A stretch of 64,000 nucleotides of DNA, taken from positions 4,072,001 through 4,136,000 of the forward strand of contig NZ_OY762999.1 in the NCBI RefSeq assembly GCF_963666665.1. The letters are read 5' to 3'. The notes under the pieces are model-generated. The model had not been told where the DNA came from, searched no databases, and saw nothing but the letters and a program-made list of their open reading frames with translations. Source of the stretch: Maridesulfovibrio sp. Lineage in GTDB: Bacteria; Desulfobacterota; Desulfovibrionia; Desulfovibrionales; Desulfovibrionaceae. Position numbers and translations under genes: made by a program. Shown piece after piece: positions 1 to 8,891 of this stretch; position 1 is the stretch's first letter, and every line of letters begins with the position of its first letter.

Positions 1-195
1 GCCGGGTTCGTCAGTGTCTTCCTTGCGTTTAATAAGGGCAAGGTAAAGTGCGTACCACAATTTTCTGAACTGCAGTCCGCGCAGAGAGAAAGTTAACCAT
101 ATTCCGGTTCCTACGAGCAGAACCAACATGGGCGGGCCCCAAGCAAAGGCCCCTACTTTTCCAACCAGTCCGTCCAGTAAAGTCAAGAATTCCAT
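1..195 (-). CDS. AGCS-family sodium:alanine symporter, N-terminal fragment
   Basis: Only the first 65 codons are inside the window; the rest lies beyond the left edge. The start is ATG at 193-195 (reverse strand) with a good ribosome binding site, AAGGGG, about 6 bases upstream. The translated N-terminus (MEFLTLLDGLVGKVGAFAWG, then GPPMLVLLVGTGIWLTFSLR) looks like the amino acid carrier (alanine or glycine:cation symporter) family, which starts with a short amphipathic stretch followed by the first membrane helix and a conserved GTG segment. It lies downstream of alanine dehydrogenase on the same strand, which fits alanine uptake followed by deamination to pyruvate. A hairpin terminator at 314-354 separates the two, so it may have its own promoter or depend on readthrough. 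The family call is from partial sequence only. Confidence 0.75.
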   Translation of the reverse strand, partial: MEFLTLLDGLVGKVGAFAWGPPMLVLLVGTGIWLTFSLRGLQFRKLWYALYLALIKRKEDTDEPG

Positions 196-313
196 ATCAT
201 CCCCTTGTAAGTGTTTCAGGTTACATCCAAGACTGCCGAGAAAACTCCAGCTGTGGTGTAAAGAGTTCCGGTGAGCAGACCTTCCCTCTCTTTCCTGTGG
301 GGTTATAGGAAAA

Positions 314-354
314 CACTGAGGAGTGCGCAGAACAGCCTGCGCACTGCCCCAGTG
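314..354 (-). terminator. rho-independent terminator after ald
   Basis: A 9-bp perfect stem (322-330 with 337-345, loop AACAGC) is extended by a second 5-bp pairing (314-318 with 350-354). On the minus strand it is followed by TTTT. It sits 86 bases past the ald stop. Confidence 0.7.
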
Positions 355-439
355 TATTTGTGCGATTATTTCTAACTCATTCTCAACAGTCTTCCTGATT
401 TGACTTATTTATCTGAATTGTCAGCAGATTGTTGTGTTT

Positions 440-1561
440 TTAGTTGTCGTAAAGAACGCCTTCAACGGGGGTGTATTCGAGGTCGAATGCATCGGCAACG
501 CCCTTGTAGGTAACCTTGCCGCCAACAATGTTCAGACCGGTCTTGATGGCGTGGCTGTCCTGAGCTGCCTGTCTCCAACCCTTGTTTGCAATCTGGAGTG
601 CGTAGGGGAGGGTTGCGTTGGTCAGGGCCATGGTGGAAGTCATGGGTACTGCACCGGGCATGTTGGCAACGCAGTAGTGGATAACGCCTTCTACGTCGTA
701 GACGGGATCACCGTGGGTGGTGGGTTTGGAGGTCTCAAAGCAACCGCCCTGGTCGATGGCAACGTCAACGATAACGGAACCGTCTTTCATGGTTTTAAGC
801 ATTTCGCGGGTAACCAGTTTGGGTGCTTTAGCACCGGCAACCAGAACTGCACCAACTACAACATCAGCTTCCTGAACCAGCTCACGAAGGAGTGCGGGGC
901 TGCTCATCATGGGGAAACAGTTCTTGGGCATGATTTCGGAGAGGTAACGCAGTCTTTCGAGGTTCATGTCGAGAATAGTAACTTTGGCGCCCAGACCGCA
1001 GGCCATCATTGCTGCGTTGGTACCAACAACACCGCCGCCGATAACAACAACGTTTGCAGGAGTAACACCGGTTACGCCGCCCATGAGCATTCCGCGTCCG
1101 CCGTAGTAGCGTTCGAGGTATTTGGCGCCTTCCTGAACGGACATACGTCCTGCAACTTCAGACATGGGGGTCAGCAGGGGCAGGTCGCCTTTGTCACCTT
1201 CAACGGTTTCGTAGGCGATAGCAATGGACTTGTTCTTGACGAATGCACGGGTCAGGGGCTCATCAGGAGCAAAGTGGAAGTAAGTGAAAACGATCTGGCC
1301 TTCACGAACCATGTCGTATTCAGAAGCCTGAGGTTCTTTAACGTGCATGACCATTTCACATTCCGCATAGATTTCAGCGGGGGTGTCGATGATCTTTGCA
1401 CCTGCAGCAATGTAGTCTTCATCGGAGAAACCGCTTCCAACACCTGCGGATTTTTCAACCCACAACTCATGACCGTTTGCGATCATGACTTCAACACCGG
1501 ATGGTGTCATGGAAACTCTGTTCTCTTCTGATTTGATTTCTTTCAAGATACCAACTTTCAT
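440..1561 (-). CDS. ald: alanine dehydrogenase
   Basis: NAD-dependent L-alanine dehydrogenase, 373 aa, catalysing reversible oxidative deamination of alanine to pyruvate and ammonia in the cytoplasm. The N-terminus MKVGILKEIKSEENRVSMTP is the family signature, and the length is typical (about 370). The substrate-binding KEPQ segment (near residue 73) and YFHFAP segment (near 94) are present. The Rossmann nucleotide-binding site appears as VVVIGGGVVG near residue 170, and the D-Q-GG catalytic region as VDVAIDQGGCFE. I chose ATG at 1561 over GTG at 1567 because AGGAG lies 8 bases upstream of the ATG. A consensus sigma-54 promoter lies about 95 bases upstream (1656-1670) and the neighbouring gene is a TyrR-like sigma-54 activator, so amino-acid-responsive control is likely. 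The 5' leader contains a 6-bp hairpin (1590-1595 with 1605-1610). Confidence 0.97.
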   Translation of the reverse strand: MKVGILKEIKSEENRVSMTPSGVEVMIANGHELWVEKSAGVGSGFSDEDYIAAGAKIIDTPAEIYAECEMVMHVKEPQASEYDMVREGQIVFTYFHFAPDEPLTRAFVKNKSIAIAYETVEGDKGDLPLLTPMSEVAGRMSVQEGAKYLERYYGGRGMLMGGVTGVTPANVVVIGGGVVGTNAAMMACGLGAKVTILDMNLERLRYLSEIMPKNCFPMMSSPALLRELVQEADVVVGAVLVAGAKAPKLVTREMLKTMKDGSVIVDVAIDQGGCFETSKPTTHGDPVYDVEGVIHYCVANMPGAVPMTSTMALTNATLPYALQIANKGWRQAAQDSHAIKTGLNIVGGKVTYKGVADAFDLEYTPVEGVLYDN

Positions 1562-1655
1562 TTCCACTTCTCCTGATTTGATTGTTTACGTCCCGCAATC
1601 ACCACGGGACAGCTGTTGAAAATTAGAGTCTGAACTCTTGGTTATTTTCCCTAAG

Positions 1656-1670
1656 GCAATCCGCATGCCA
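1656..1670 (-). promoter_or_regulatory. sigma-54 (-24/-12) promoter of ald
   Basis: The reverse strand reads TGGCATGCGGATTGC, matching the sigma-54 consensus TGGCACG-N4-TTGC at all but one position, with the GG and GC dinucleotides exactly 10 bases apart. The start codon is about 95 bases downstream, so the transcript would start near 1645. The adjacent gene at 2038-3663 encodes the type of activator that such a promoter needs. Confidence 0.85.
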
Positions 1671-1752
1671 AAAAATGTTAAGAGTGTGGAATTAAGTTTT
1701 GGGATGAGATTAAAATTCATGAAACCGTAAACTTATGAGAAAAAATTAAATA

Positions 1753-1770
1753 TTGTGCGAATATTCACAA
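1753..1770. promoter_or_regulatory. palindrome TTGTG-N8-CACAA upstream of ald
   Basis: An imperfect dyad in the 370-base gap between ald and the activator gene, about 85-110 bases upstream of the sigma-54 promoter. The spacing suits an upstream activating site. The binding protein is not known from sequence. Confidence 0.35.
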
Positions 1771-1825
1771 AATAATCATGCATTTGAGTATGTTTCGAAG
1801 GGAGTTGTTTTGGTAATTAAAGTTG

Positions 1826-1846
1826 CCAAAAATAGGGTATTTTTGG
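1826..1846. promoter_or_regulatory. perfect inverted repeat CCAAAAATA-GGG-TATTTTTGG
   Basis: A 9-bp perfect inverted repeat with a 3-base spacer, about 160-190 bases upstream of the ald sigma-54 promoter. It has no T-tract of its own and lies far from any stop codon, so a DNA operator or enhancer site for the neighbouring ACT-domain activator is more likely than a terminator. A weaker overlapping dyad, TTTGG-N12-CCAAA, occupies 1809-1830. The rest of 1562-2037 is AT-rich and holds no convincing open frame. Confidence 0.5.
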
Positions 1847-1982
1847 TCTAATGGTCGAAAATGTAAGGAATTACTTGAGGTGGTAGTAAATGTTTCCATT
1901 AAGGTTTTGAGGGCAAAATAATGTGATGAGCAGTTTAAATAAAAGGGGTGGTTTGTGGTGCGAAAAGATACCATAAGAAAAA

Positions 1983-2009
1983 CCCCGTGACTCATTCAGA
2001 GTCACGGGG
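1983..2009 (-). terminator. rho-independent terminator after the sigma-54 activator gene
   Basis: An 11-bp perfect stem (1983-1993 with 1999-2009, loop ATTCA) is followed on the minus strand by TTTTTCTT. It lies 29 bases past the stop of the 2038-3663 gene. Confidence 0.9.
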
Positions 2010-2037
2010 AAGTGTGCGGGATGGATGAACGGCCTAG

Positions 2038-3663
2038 TCAATTGGTGGATGCTGCAGATCCCCATGGAAGGGTTCGGCTTTCGTTACGTAATTGGTGTTT
2101 TTCAATTTTTTTGAGCAATGCTGTATGGGAGATTCCTAACGTTTTAGCCGCCTTACGTATGCTTGGGTTAGAGTTGAGGACTTCAAGCAGTATTTGCATC
2201 TCGTATTTGCCGACCATCTCTTTCAGGGAATCCCCGACTGCGACTGTTGTGGGTATGGCTTTGCACTGCTGGCCGCAACTTGATTGCTGCTTAGAGTTCA
2301 AGAGGATTGAGGCCGCAGAAATTTCATTTGAATTGCTGAATATTGATGCCCTTTCAATTACATTCTGTAATTCGCGAACATTGCCCGGCCAGTTGTAATT
2401 CATCAGCTTTTGCTGTCCTGCCATGCTGATGGTCTGTTCTTTCTTTTCCAGTTTGCGGTTGAAGCGGTTCAGGAATTTTCCGGCCATAAGTGTTATGTCT
2501 GTGTGCCGTTCGCGAAGAGGGGGGATCTGGATGTTAAGGACGTTGATGCGGTAAAAAAGGTCCTCGCGGAAATCTCCGGCGGCAACCATGTCATTAAGGT
2601 TTTTGTTCGTTGCGGTGATAACCCGGGCATTGACCGGGATTTCTTCCACCCCGCCGATACGGCGTACACAGCCTTCCTGCAGGACTCGCAGGATTTTGGC
2701 TTGCGGACCGGGAGGCATATCGCCGATTTCATCAAGGAAAATTGTCCCATTCTTGGCAGCTTCAAAGAGTCCGGGCTTACCTTTTTTCTTGGCACCGGTG
2801 AAAGCTCCATCAATATAACCGAAGAGTTCACTTTCAATGAGCTGTTCGGGCAGGGCGGCGCAGTTGATGGGGATAAAGGGGCCAGTTCTGCCGCTCTCAA
2901 AGTGGATGGCCCGGGCGAAAAGTTCTTTGCCTGTCCCGCTTTCCCCAGTGATGGATACTATTGTGTCCAGTTCAGCAATGCGCTTGGCAAAGGTTATCAG
3001 ATTCTTGATAGCCTGACTTTCGCCGATGAAGTCGTCAAATTTGAAATCGATGGGGGTCATGACCGCATCAACCATGGCTTTTACTTCCTGCAGATCCTTC
3101 ATGAGCAGAACAGCGCCGACAAAATCGCCTTGTGAGTCGTGGATGGGTTTTGCTGATCCGTAAAAGTCGACCCGGCCGGTGCTGGTTACTGCGGATTTCC
3201 TCCTGTTGACCGGAATCCGTTTTTCCATGCACTCCATGAGTAGGTTGTCTTTAGGAGTAATTTCACCGACATATGTGTTAACAAGGCTTTCATAGGGAGT
3301 ATTTAGGATGCGGCAGGCAACACTGTTTGCAGTATTGATGATACCTTTTGAGTTCACCGAAACAATCCCTTCGCTCATGCCGTCAAAAAGAGTCCGGAAC
3401 CATTTTTCTCTTTTTTCCTGTGGAAGTCTTTTGAGTTCGGTCTGGCTGTCTATTCCAGGTAGTGATGAGAATAGCTCCAGCATTTCTTCGGTATCAAGGG
3501 TATGTCCTCCCTCGATTTCTACTGATATTTGAGCGAACCCTTCTTTTTGCTGAACTTCCATGCTGATGATGTTCAGCTTGTGTTCCAGCATAAGTTTGGT
3601 GATGTCAAAAACGATCCCGATTCGGTCCTTAAACAGAAGTTTGTACTTTTTGTTTTCAACCAT
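2038..3663 (-). CDS. TyrR-like sigma-54-dependent regulator (ACT-PAS-AAA+-HTH)
   Basis: Cytoplasmic enhancer-binding activator of sigma-54 RNA polymerase, 541 aa. An N-terminal ACT domain (about residues 5-75) usually binds an amino acid. A PAS domain follows (about 80-190). The AAA+ ATPase domain (about 205-440) has Walker A GESGTGKE, the sigma-54 contact loop GAFTGA and Walker B IFLDEIGD. A Fis-type helix-turn-helix (RKAAKTLGISHTALLKKI) lies near the C-terminus. The ACT-PAS-AAA-HTH order is that of TyrR. ATG at 3663 is preferred over ATG at 3681 because GGGGAA precedes it at suitable distance. The gene sits next to ald and its sigma-54 promoter, so I infer that it senses an amino acid and activates ald and perhaps the symporter. 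The gene is followed by a strong terminator. Confidence 0.93.
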   Translation of the reverse strand: MVENKKYKLLFKDRIGIVFDITKLMLEHKLNIISMEVQQKEGFAQISVEIEGGHTLDTEEMLELFSSLPGIDSQTELKRLPQEKREKWFRTLFDGMSEGIVSVNSKGIINTANSVACRILNTPYESLVNTYVGEITPKDNLLMECMEKRIPVNRRKSAVTSTGRVDFYGSAKPIHDSQGDFVGAVLLMKDLQEVKAMVDAVMTPIDFKFDDFIGESQAIKNLITFAKRIAELDTIVSITGESGTGKELFARAIHFESGRTGPFIPINCAALPEQLIESELFGYIDGAFTGAKKKGKPGLFEAAKNGTIFLDEIGDMPPGPQAKILRVLQEGCVRRIGGVEEIPVNARVITATNKNLNDMVAAGDFREDLFYRINVLNIQIPPLRERHTDITLMAGKFLNRFNRKLEKKEQTISMAGQQKLMNYNWPGNVRELQNVIERASIFSNSNEISAASILLNSKQQSSCGQQCKAIPTTVAVGDSLKEMVGKYEMQILLEVLNSNPSIRKAAKTLGISHTALLKKIEKHQLRNESRTLPWGSAASTN

Positions 3664-3864
3664 ACGTTCCCCGCTTTGCATATTGTTTGGGTCTGACAGT
3701 ATCTTTTTCTAAGTGGAAAGAAAAGAGAAAGTGGTAACTTTTTATTCCAGTGGTCTTGGGTTGTCGTTAATTGTGCGAGATGAATATGTAAAATTATGAT
3801 TTGTGGTAATAAATGTTTCCGCCATGTGATTCAGGAGTAAAATGGATTTTGAATCGCTGGAAGA

Positions 3865-6800
3865 ATGTCAGCCTTGTTCATTGTACTTACTGATGCTATT
3901 TTCGAACTGATAGTAAAAGTTTTTTACAAGGGGACATTGACATTGACTTTTAAGACTTCGGGCAATGATTTTTCTTTTCGTTTTAAATTTCTTTACGCTT
4001 TTTTATTGCTGTTCTGGTTTATAGTTCCAAAATTTTGCATCGCTGCCGGAAATGTATATGCAGATCATGTTGTTCAGGACAATTCATCGTTTCCTTTGAA
4101 ATTAACTCCCGAAGAAGAGGAGTTTATCAGAAAAGGAGTGCCGCTCAGAATCAGTGAGGTGGACTGGGAGCCATTGTCCATAATTGATGATAAAGGGCAG
4201 TTTAGGGGAATTATTGCTGACTATATGAATATCATTTCTGAGATATCAGGCTTGAAATTCAAATTTGTCAACAGTGATTCATGGGCTGATGTTCTACGTA
4301 AGTATACTGACGGTGATCTTGATGTCCTTCCTGCTTTGAGCAACGAGGATATGGTCGGGCGCAAAGTCCTTTTTTCTGATGTGTATGTTTCATTTCCTCT
4401 GGTTATCGTTACCGGTGAAAAGTACGGCTCTGTGCGGGATTTGTCGCAGCTGAACGGCAAGAGGGTTGCCGCCGGGCAATCATATACCAGTTACCATTAT
4501 GTTGAAGAAAATTATCCAGATATTGAACTTGTCGGCACTTCCGATGTGGAGGATGGACTTCTTCTGCTGACCAAGGGGCAGGTGGATGCCTTTGTGGGCC
4601 ATCTTGCCGTGGTTGTAGATAATATGCACAGACTCGGAGTTGAAAATCTTAAAATTGCAGGAACCGCCAGATTTAAGTTTGAACATCGGATAGGTGTCTC
4701 CCCGGAGTTCCCTCAAGCTTTATCTATTATCAATAAATCTCTTGCTGCCATCAGTGACAATTCCCATCGTGAAATTCGTAAAAAATGGTTCGACGTACGT
4801 TATGAACAGTCGGTGGACTATACCGAGATTTTGCTTCTTTTTGCATTCATGGCTCTTGCTCTTACCGCAATCATTTTTTGGAACCGTAAACTTTTCAAGC
4901 TGAATGAATCCCTGAACACAGAAGTTGCGCAGCGTCGTCGCATGGAGAAGGTGCATAGCATTCTTTATGAGATAGCCCTGTCAGTATCCCGGGTTTCAGG
5001 TATCGATGAGTTTTATTCCCTCGTGCAGGGACAGGTTAACCAGCTGATGCATGCGCGAAATTTTTACATTGCTGCCTATGACCGGGAAACTGATATGATC
5101 AGCTTCCCGTATTTTTCTGATGAGAAGGAGGAGGCCCCGGAGTCACGGAAAATGGGGATCGGATTGACTGATTATGTTGTCAAAACCGGAGAACCTTTAT
5201 TCGGTGATTTTGCTACCCGTATGACGCTTCGTGAAGAAGGGGAGTACGTGCTTATCGGTCCTGAATGCGATATCTGGCTTGGTGTCCCCTTGAAACTTCA
5301 AGGAGAAGTTGTGGGGGTTATGGCTGTCCAAAGCTATAGCGAAAAAGAGTCTCTTGATAGGACAGATTTTGAAGTTTTGCTGTTCCTTTCCTCATACGTG
5401 GGGTTTGCCTTTGAACGACTGTATCTTATGGAGCAGGGGAGGAAAAAGAATGAGGCCTTGAAGGAAAGGGAGATAAAGTATCGAGCAATTTTCGATAATG
5501 CCAGTGAAGCAATATTACTGATGGATTTGGATTACAATTTCTTTAGTGCCAACCCTGAAGCTGTTTCAATGTTCCGCTGCGGATCTGAGAAAGAACTGCT
5601 TTCGTTTCGGCCGGAGAACCTGATTTCTCCCAACCAACTGGACGGGAAATCTTCCAGTGCACTTCTGGACGAGTGGGTAGGTACAACTATTGATGCCGGG
5701 GGACTCGATTTTGACCTTATTTGCCGGAGGTCAGACGGGGAAGAATTTTTTGCCAGTGTACGTGCGCGCAAGATGGTTATCAGTGGAACCCCCTTTATTC
5801 AGGCTACCTTGAGAGATGTCACCGAGAATCGCCGGAGCAAAGAAGAGATTGAACGCTCTGTCTCCCTTCTGACCGCAACCATTGAATCCTCTGCTGACGG
5901 TATTCTTGCTGTGGACGGTTACGGACAGGTAGTGGCATGGAACTCTCGTTTTTCAAGCATGTGGAATATTTCGGATCATGTCTTGCGTTCCGGGGTTGTC
6001 TCGGACGTGTTCGGTTATATTGCTGAACAGTTGAAAGAGGGTTCTTCCGTTCACGGCCTTTGGGATTATTCTCTGGAGTCAGAGGCGGGGCAGGTTGAGG
6101 AACTCATATTGCGGGATGGAAGAATTGTAGAAAAATATTCCAATCCTCAGCGTGTAGGAGCCGATGTTGTCGGCAGGGTCTGGAGTTTTCGAGATGTTAC
6201 CAGAAGGCGTTTGAGCGAAAATGAATTGCGGGATTCCTATCAGCGGCTGAATGATATTATCGAGTTCCTGCCTGACCCGACAATTGTTATCGATAGTAAC
6301 GGGGTTGTTCTGGCATGGAATAAAGCAGTTGAAGAGGTTACCGGGGTCAGCAAGCAGGATATGATCGGCAAGTCTAATTACGAGTATGCATTGCCTTTTT
6401 ATGGTGAGCGCAGGCCGATTCTTATTGATTCAGCTCTTAAAGACGATCTAGCTCCATTGATTGACCGGTATGAGTCATTGGAGCGACGTTTCGGAATGCT
6501 TTATGGAGAAGTATATACTCCTAGGGCTTTCAATGGACAGGGTGCATATTTTTGGGGAGTTGCCGGACCGTTGCGCGATCATTCCGGTAAGATTGTCGGT
6601 GCTGTTGAGTGTATGCGTAATGTTACTGAACGTAGAAGGGTGGAACAGGAACTCAACCGGGCAAGGCTGGCAGCGGAAGCAGCAACACGTGCTAAATCTG
6701 AATTCCTTGCCAATATGAGTCATGAGATTCGTACCCCCATGAACAGCATCATCGGATTCGGACACTTGATGAGAAGTGTCGATCTTGATCCGGCGCATCG

Positions 6801-8886
6801 CGAGTACTTGAACAAGATGATGTCTTCGGCTGATTCCCTGTTGTCGATTATCGGTGACATCCTTGACTTTTCGAAGATTGAAGCCGGTAAGTTCGTGCTG
6901 GAGTCTGTCGAGTTCCAATTGGACCATGTGCTGGAAAAAATCTGCAATATGGTTGCAGTTAAAGCTGAGTCCAAGGGTATTGATTTTGTCCTATCTGTTG
7001 GTTCTGATGTTCCGTTAAGCCTGCGCGGTGACCCGTTGCGCCTTGAACAGGTGCTGACTAATCTTGTAAACAATGCGGTTAAGTTTACTGAGAAGGGGGA
7101 AGTGAACCTTGTTGTCTCCTGTGAGGAAAACTGCACCGGTGAAGGGCAGATAAAGTTTCTTGTGCGGGACAGCGGGATCGGGTTGAGCAGCGAAGAAATA
7201 TCTGTACTCTTTAATTCTTTTACGCAGGCTGATGCCTCTACTACCCGTAAATATGGTGGAACAGGGCTGGGGCTGGCTATTGCCCGTTCCCTCGTGGAGC
7301 TGATGGGCGGGACAGTCAGTGTTGAGAGTAAGCCCGGAGAGGGAAGCTCCTTTTATTTTACAGTGCAACTGACCGCGATGGATAAGGAATGCCCATTGGT
7401 CTTGCCGGCAGGTAAAGAGGGGCTGAAGGCTCTTGTGATCGAGAGTAATCTGATGGCCCGTGAATTCATTCGGTCCACAATGGAAAAATCCGGTGTTGCA
7501 GTTGTGGTGGACAGCACGGCTTCAAGTGCACTTGAACGGCTTGAAAATACTATAGATATAGACGGATTCGGATTGATTCTGATTTCTGGAAAAATTCAGG
7601 ACATGCATGTTTTTGAGGTAGTTGAGCGGATTCGGAATATTTCCGAGTTGAAGCATGTTCCGATCATTTTAATGGCCCCTGTGAATATGGATGATTCCTT
7701 TCGCAGGGAAGCCGCACTGACTGGTGTTGACGGGTTTGTTACCCGGCCGGTTTCGCGATTTTCATTGTATACTGTTATGCAGGGTGAATTTAATGATGTC
7801 CCGCAGAATGTTTTATCCGAGACAGATGCGCATGGCACCGTTGATTTGGACTTAACCGGGCAGATTCCTAAAATTCTGCTTGTGGAAGATAATGAGCTCA
7901 ACCAGCAGGTTGCGAAGAGAATGCTGGAAGGCATGGGCCTTGAAGTGGATGTGGCAGGTAATGGCCGCAAGGCTTTGGAGGCATTGGAAGCTGAGGCTTA
8001 CAATCTGGTCATCATGGATATTCAGATGCCTGAAATGGACGGGCTGACTGCGGCAAGGATAATTCGGTCCGATGAGCGTTACGGTAATCTGCCTATTCTG
8101 GCTATGACAGCCCACGCTATGCCGGGGGACAGGGAGAAGAGTCTTGAAGCAGGTATGAATGAACATTTGACTAAGCCCATTGAACCGGAAGAATTGAAAA
8201 AAACTTTGGTAAAATATCTGAATGCAGCTGAAATTGTTTACGTGCCTTCTTCCAGTGATTTCCCGGATGTGGATGAAGAATTTCCGGATTTGCCAGGAAT
8301 AGACTGTGCAAGGGGGCTGCGTAATATCGGTGGTAATAAGACAAGTTACCTGAAAGTATTGCAAGGCTTCAAAGACCGGTATGTAGATTTTCAAGATGAA
8401 TTGAAGGCTGCCCTGATAGATTCAGGACCGGAACAGGCCTTGATGAAAATTCATTCCTTGAAAGGAATTTCCGGAAATATCGGAGCTGTAAAACTTTACG
8501 AATTCTGTCGTCTTCTGGAGGGAGATCTACGGGAGGAAGGGCGTAGCGGGTATGAGGAAGATTTATTGCTTTTTGTTTCGGAGCTTGATTTGGTAATCAA
8601 GGGATTGCAGGGGCTTAAGGTTGCCGATGAGGATAGTTCCCGTGAATATGTGTACGATAAAGAAAAAAGTTTTAATCTTATCAATAAGCTGTATATAATG
8701 CTTGGTGAAGGAGATGTTGAATGCGGCGATGTTCTTGACGAATTGAGAAATCATTTTAATCCGGAACGTTTTGAAGGGCAGCTTGCAGAGTTAAGCCGTT
8801 TCATTGATAATTTTGATTTTGATGATGCCCGTTTCCTGCTGGACAGAATCGCTGTGGAATTGAATATCCAGTTGAATAAAGGATAG
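3865..8886 (+). CDS. hybrid sensor histidine kinase with fused solute-binding domain (SBP_bac_3-GAF-PAS-HisKA-REC-REC-HPt)
   Basis: A 1673-aa membrane kinase with a complete phosphorelay in one chain. In order it has a signal-like hydrophobic segment (about 45-65), a periplasmic family-3 solute-binding domain (about 75-310), a transmembrane helix (about 325-345) and a GAF domain (about 375-530). Three PAS segments (about 540-930) precede HisKA with SHEIRTPM (His953) and a HATPase with the GTGLGLAIA box. The first receiver (about 1185-1300) is degenerate: LILISGK stands where the phospho-Asp should be. The second receiver is canonical (KILLVEDN, Asp1385 in IMDIQMPEMDG). A C-terminal HPt has HSLKG (His1530). 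The start is uncertain: ATG 3865 has a poor ribosome site, while TTG at 3943 has AAGGGG nine bases upstream and gives a tidier signal peptide. The next gene starts 5 bases downstream, so this kinase likely drives that REC-GGDEF protein. The ligand is unknown, possibly an amino acid. Confidence 0.9.
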   Translation: MSALFIVLTDAIFELIVKVFYKGTLTLTFKTSGNDFSFRFKFLYAFLLLFWFIVPKFCIAAGNVYADHVVQDNSSFPLKLTPEEEEFIRKGVPLRISEVDWEPLSIIDDKGQFRGIIADYMNIISEISGLKFKFVNSDSWADVLRKYTDGDLDVLPALSNEDMVGRKVLFSDVYVSFPLVIVTGEKYGSVRDLSQLNGKRVAAGQSYTSYHYVEENYPDIELVGTSDVEDGLLLLTKGQVDAFVGHLAVVVDNMHRLGVENLKIAGTARFKFEHRIGVSPEFPQALSIINKSLAAISDNSHREIRKKWFDVRYEQSVDYTEILLLFAFMALALTAIIFWNRKLFKLNESLNTEVAQRRRMEKVHSILYEIALSVSRVSGIDEFYSLVQGQVNQLMHARNFYIAAYDRETDMISFPYFSDEKEEAPESRKMGIGLTDYVVKTGEPLFGDFATRMTLREEGEYVLIGPECDIWLGVPLKLQGEVVGVMAVQSYSEKESLDRTDFEVLLFLSSYVGFAFERLYLMEQGRKKNEALKEREIKYRAIFDNASEAILLMDLDYNFFSANPEAVSMFRCGSEKELLSFRPENLISPNQLDGKSSSALLDEWVGTTIDAGGLDFDLICRRSDGEEFFASVRARKMVISGTPFIQATLRDVTENRRSKEEIERSVSLLTATIESSADGILAVDGYGQVVAWNSRFSSMWNISDHVLRSGVVSDVFGYIAEQLKEGSSVHGLWDYSLESEAGQVEELILRDGRIVEKYSNPQRVGADVVGRVWSFRDVTRRRLSENELRDSYQRLNDIIEFLPDPTIVIDSNGVVLAWNKAVEEVTGVSKQDMIGKSNYEYALPFYGERRPILIDSALKDDLAPLIDRYESLERRFGMLYGEVYTPRAFNGQGAYFWGVAGPLRDHSGKIVGAVECMRNVTERRRVEQELNRARLAAEAATRAKSEFLANMSHEIRTPMNSIIGFGHLMRSVDLDPAHREYLNKMMSSADSLLSIIGDILDFSKIEAGKFVLESVEFQLDHVLEKICNMVAVKAESKGIDFVLSVGSDVPLSLRGDPLRLEQVLTNLVNNAVKFTEKGEVNLVVSCEENCTGEGQIKFLVRDSGIGLSSEEISVLFNSFTQADASTTRKYGGTGLGLAIARSLVELMGGTVSVESKPGEGSSFYFTVQLTAMDKECPLVLPAGKEGLKALVIESNLMAREFIRSTMEKSGVAVVVDSTASSALERLENTIDIDGFGLILISGKIQDMHVFEVVERIRNISELKHVPIILMAPVNMDDSFRREAALTGVDGFVTRPVSRFSLYTVMQGEFNDVPQNVLSETDAHGTVDLDLTGQIPKILLVEDNELNQQVAKRMLEGMGLEVDVAGNGRKALEALEAEAYNLVIMDIQMPEMDGLTAARIIRSDERYGNLPILAMTAHAMPGDREKSLEAGMNEHLTKPIEPEELKKTLVKYLNAAEIVYVPSSSDFPDVDEEFPDLPGIDCARGLRNIGGNKTSYLKVLQGFKDRYVDFQDELKAALIDSGPEQALMKIHSLKGISGNIGAVKLYEFCRLLEGDLREEGRSGYEEDLLLFVSELDLVIKGLQGLKVADEDSSREYVYDKEKSFNLINKLYIMLGEGDVECGDVLDELRNHFNPERFEGQLAELSRFIDNFDFDDARFLLDRIAVELNIQLNKG

Positions 8887-8891
8887 AATTA

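Noticed and set aside
434..1531. 365-codon open frame opposite ald
   Set aside because: It lies wholly inside ald on the other strand, has no ribosome site, and its composition mirrors the alanine dehydrogenase codons.
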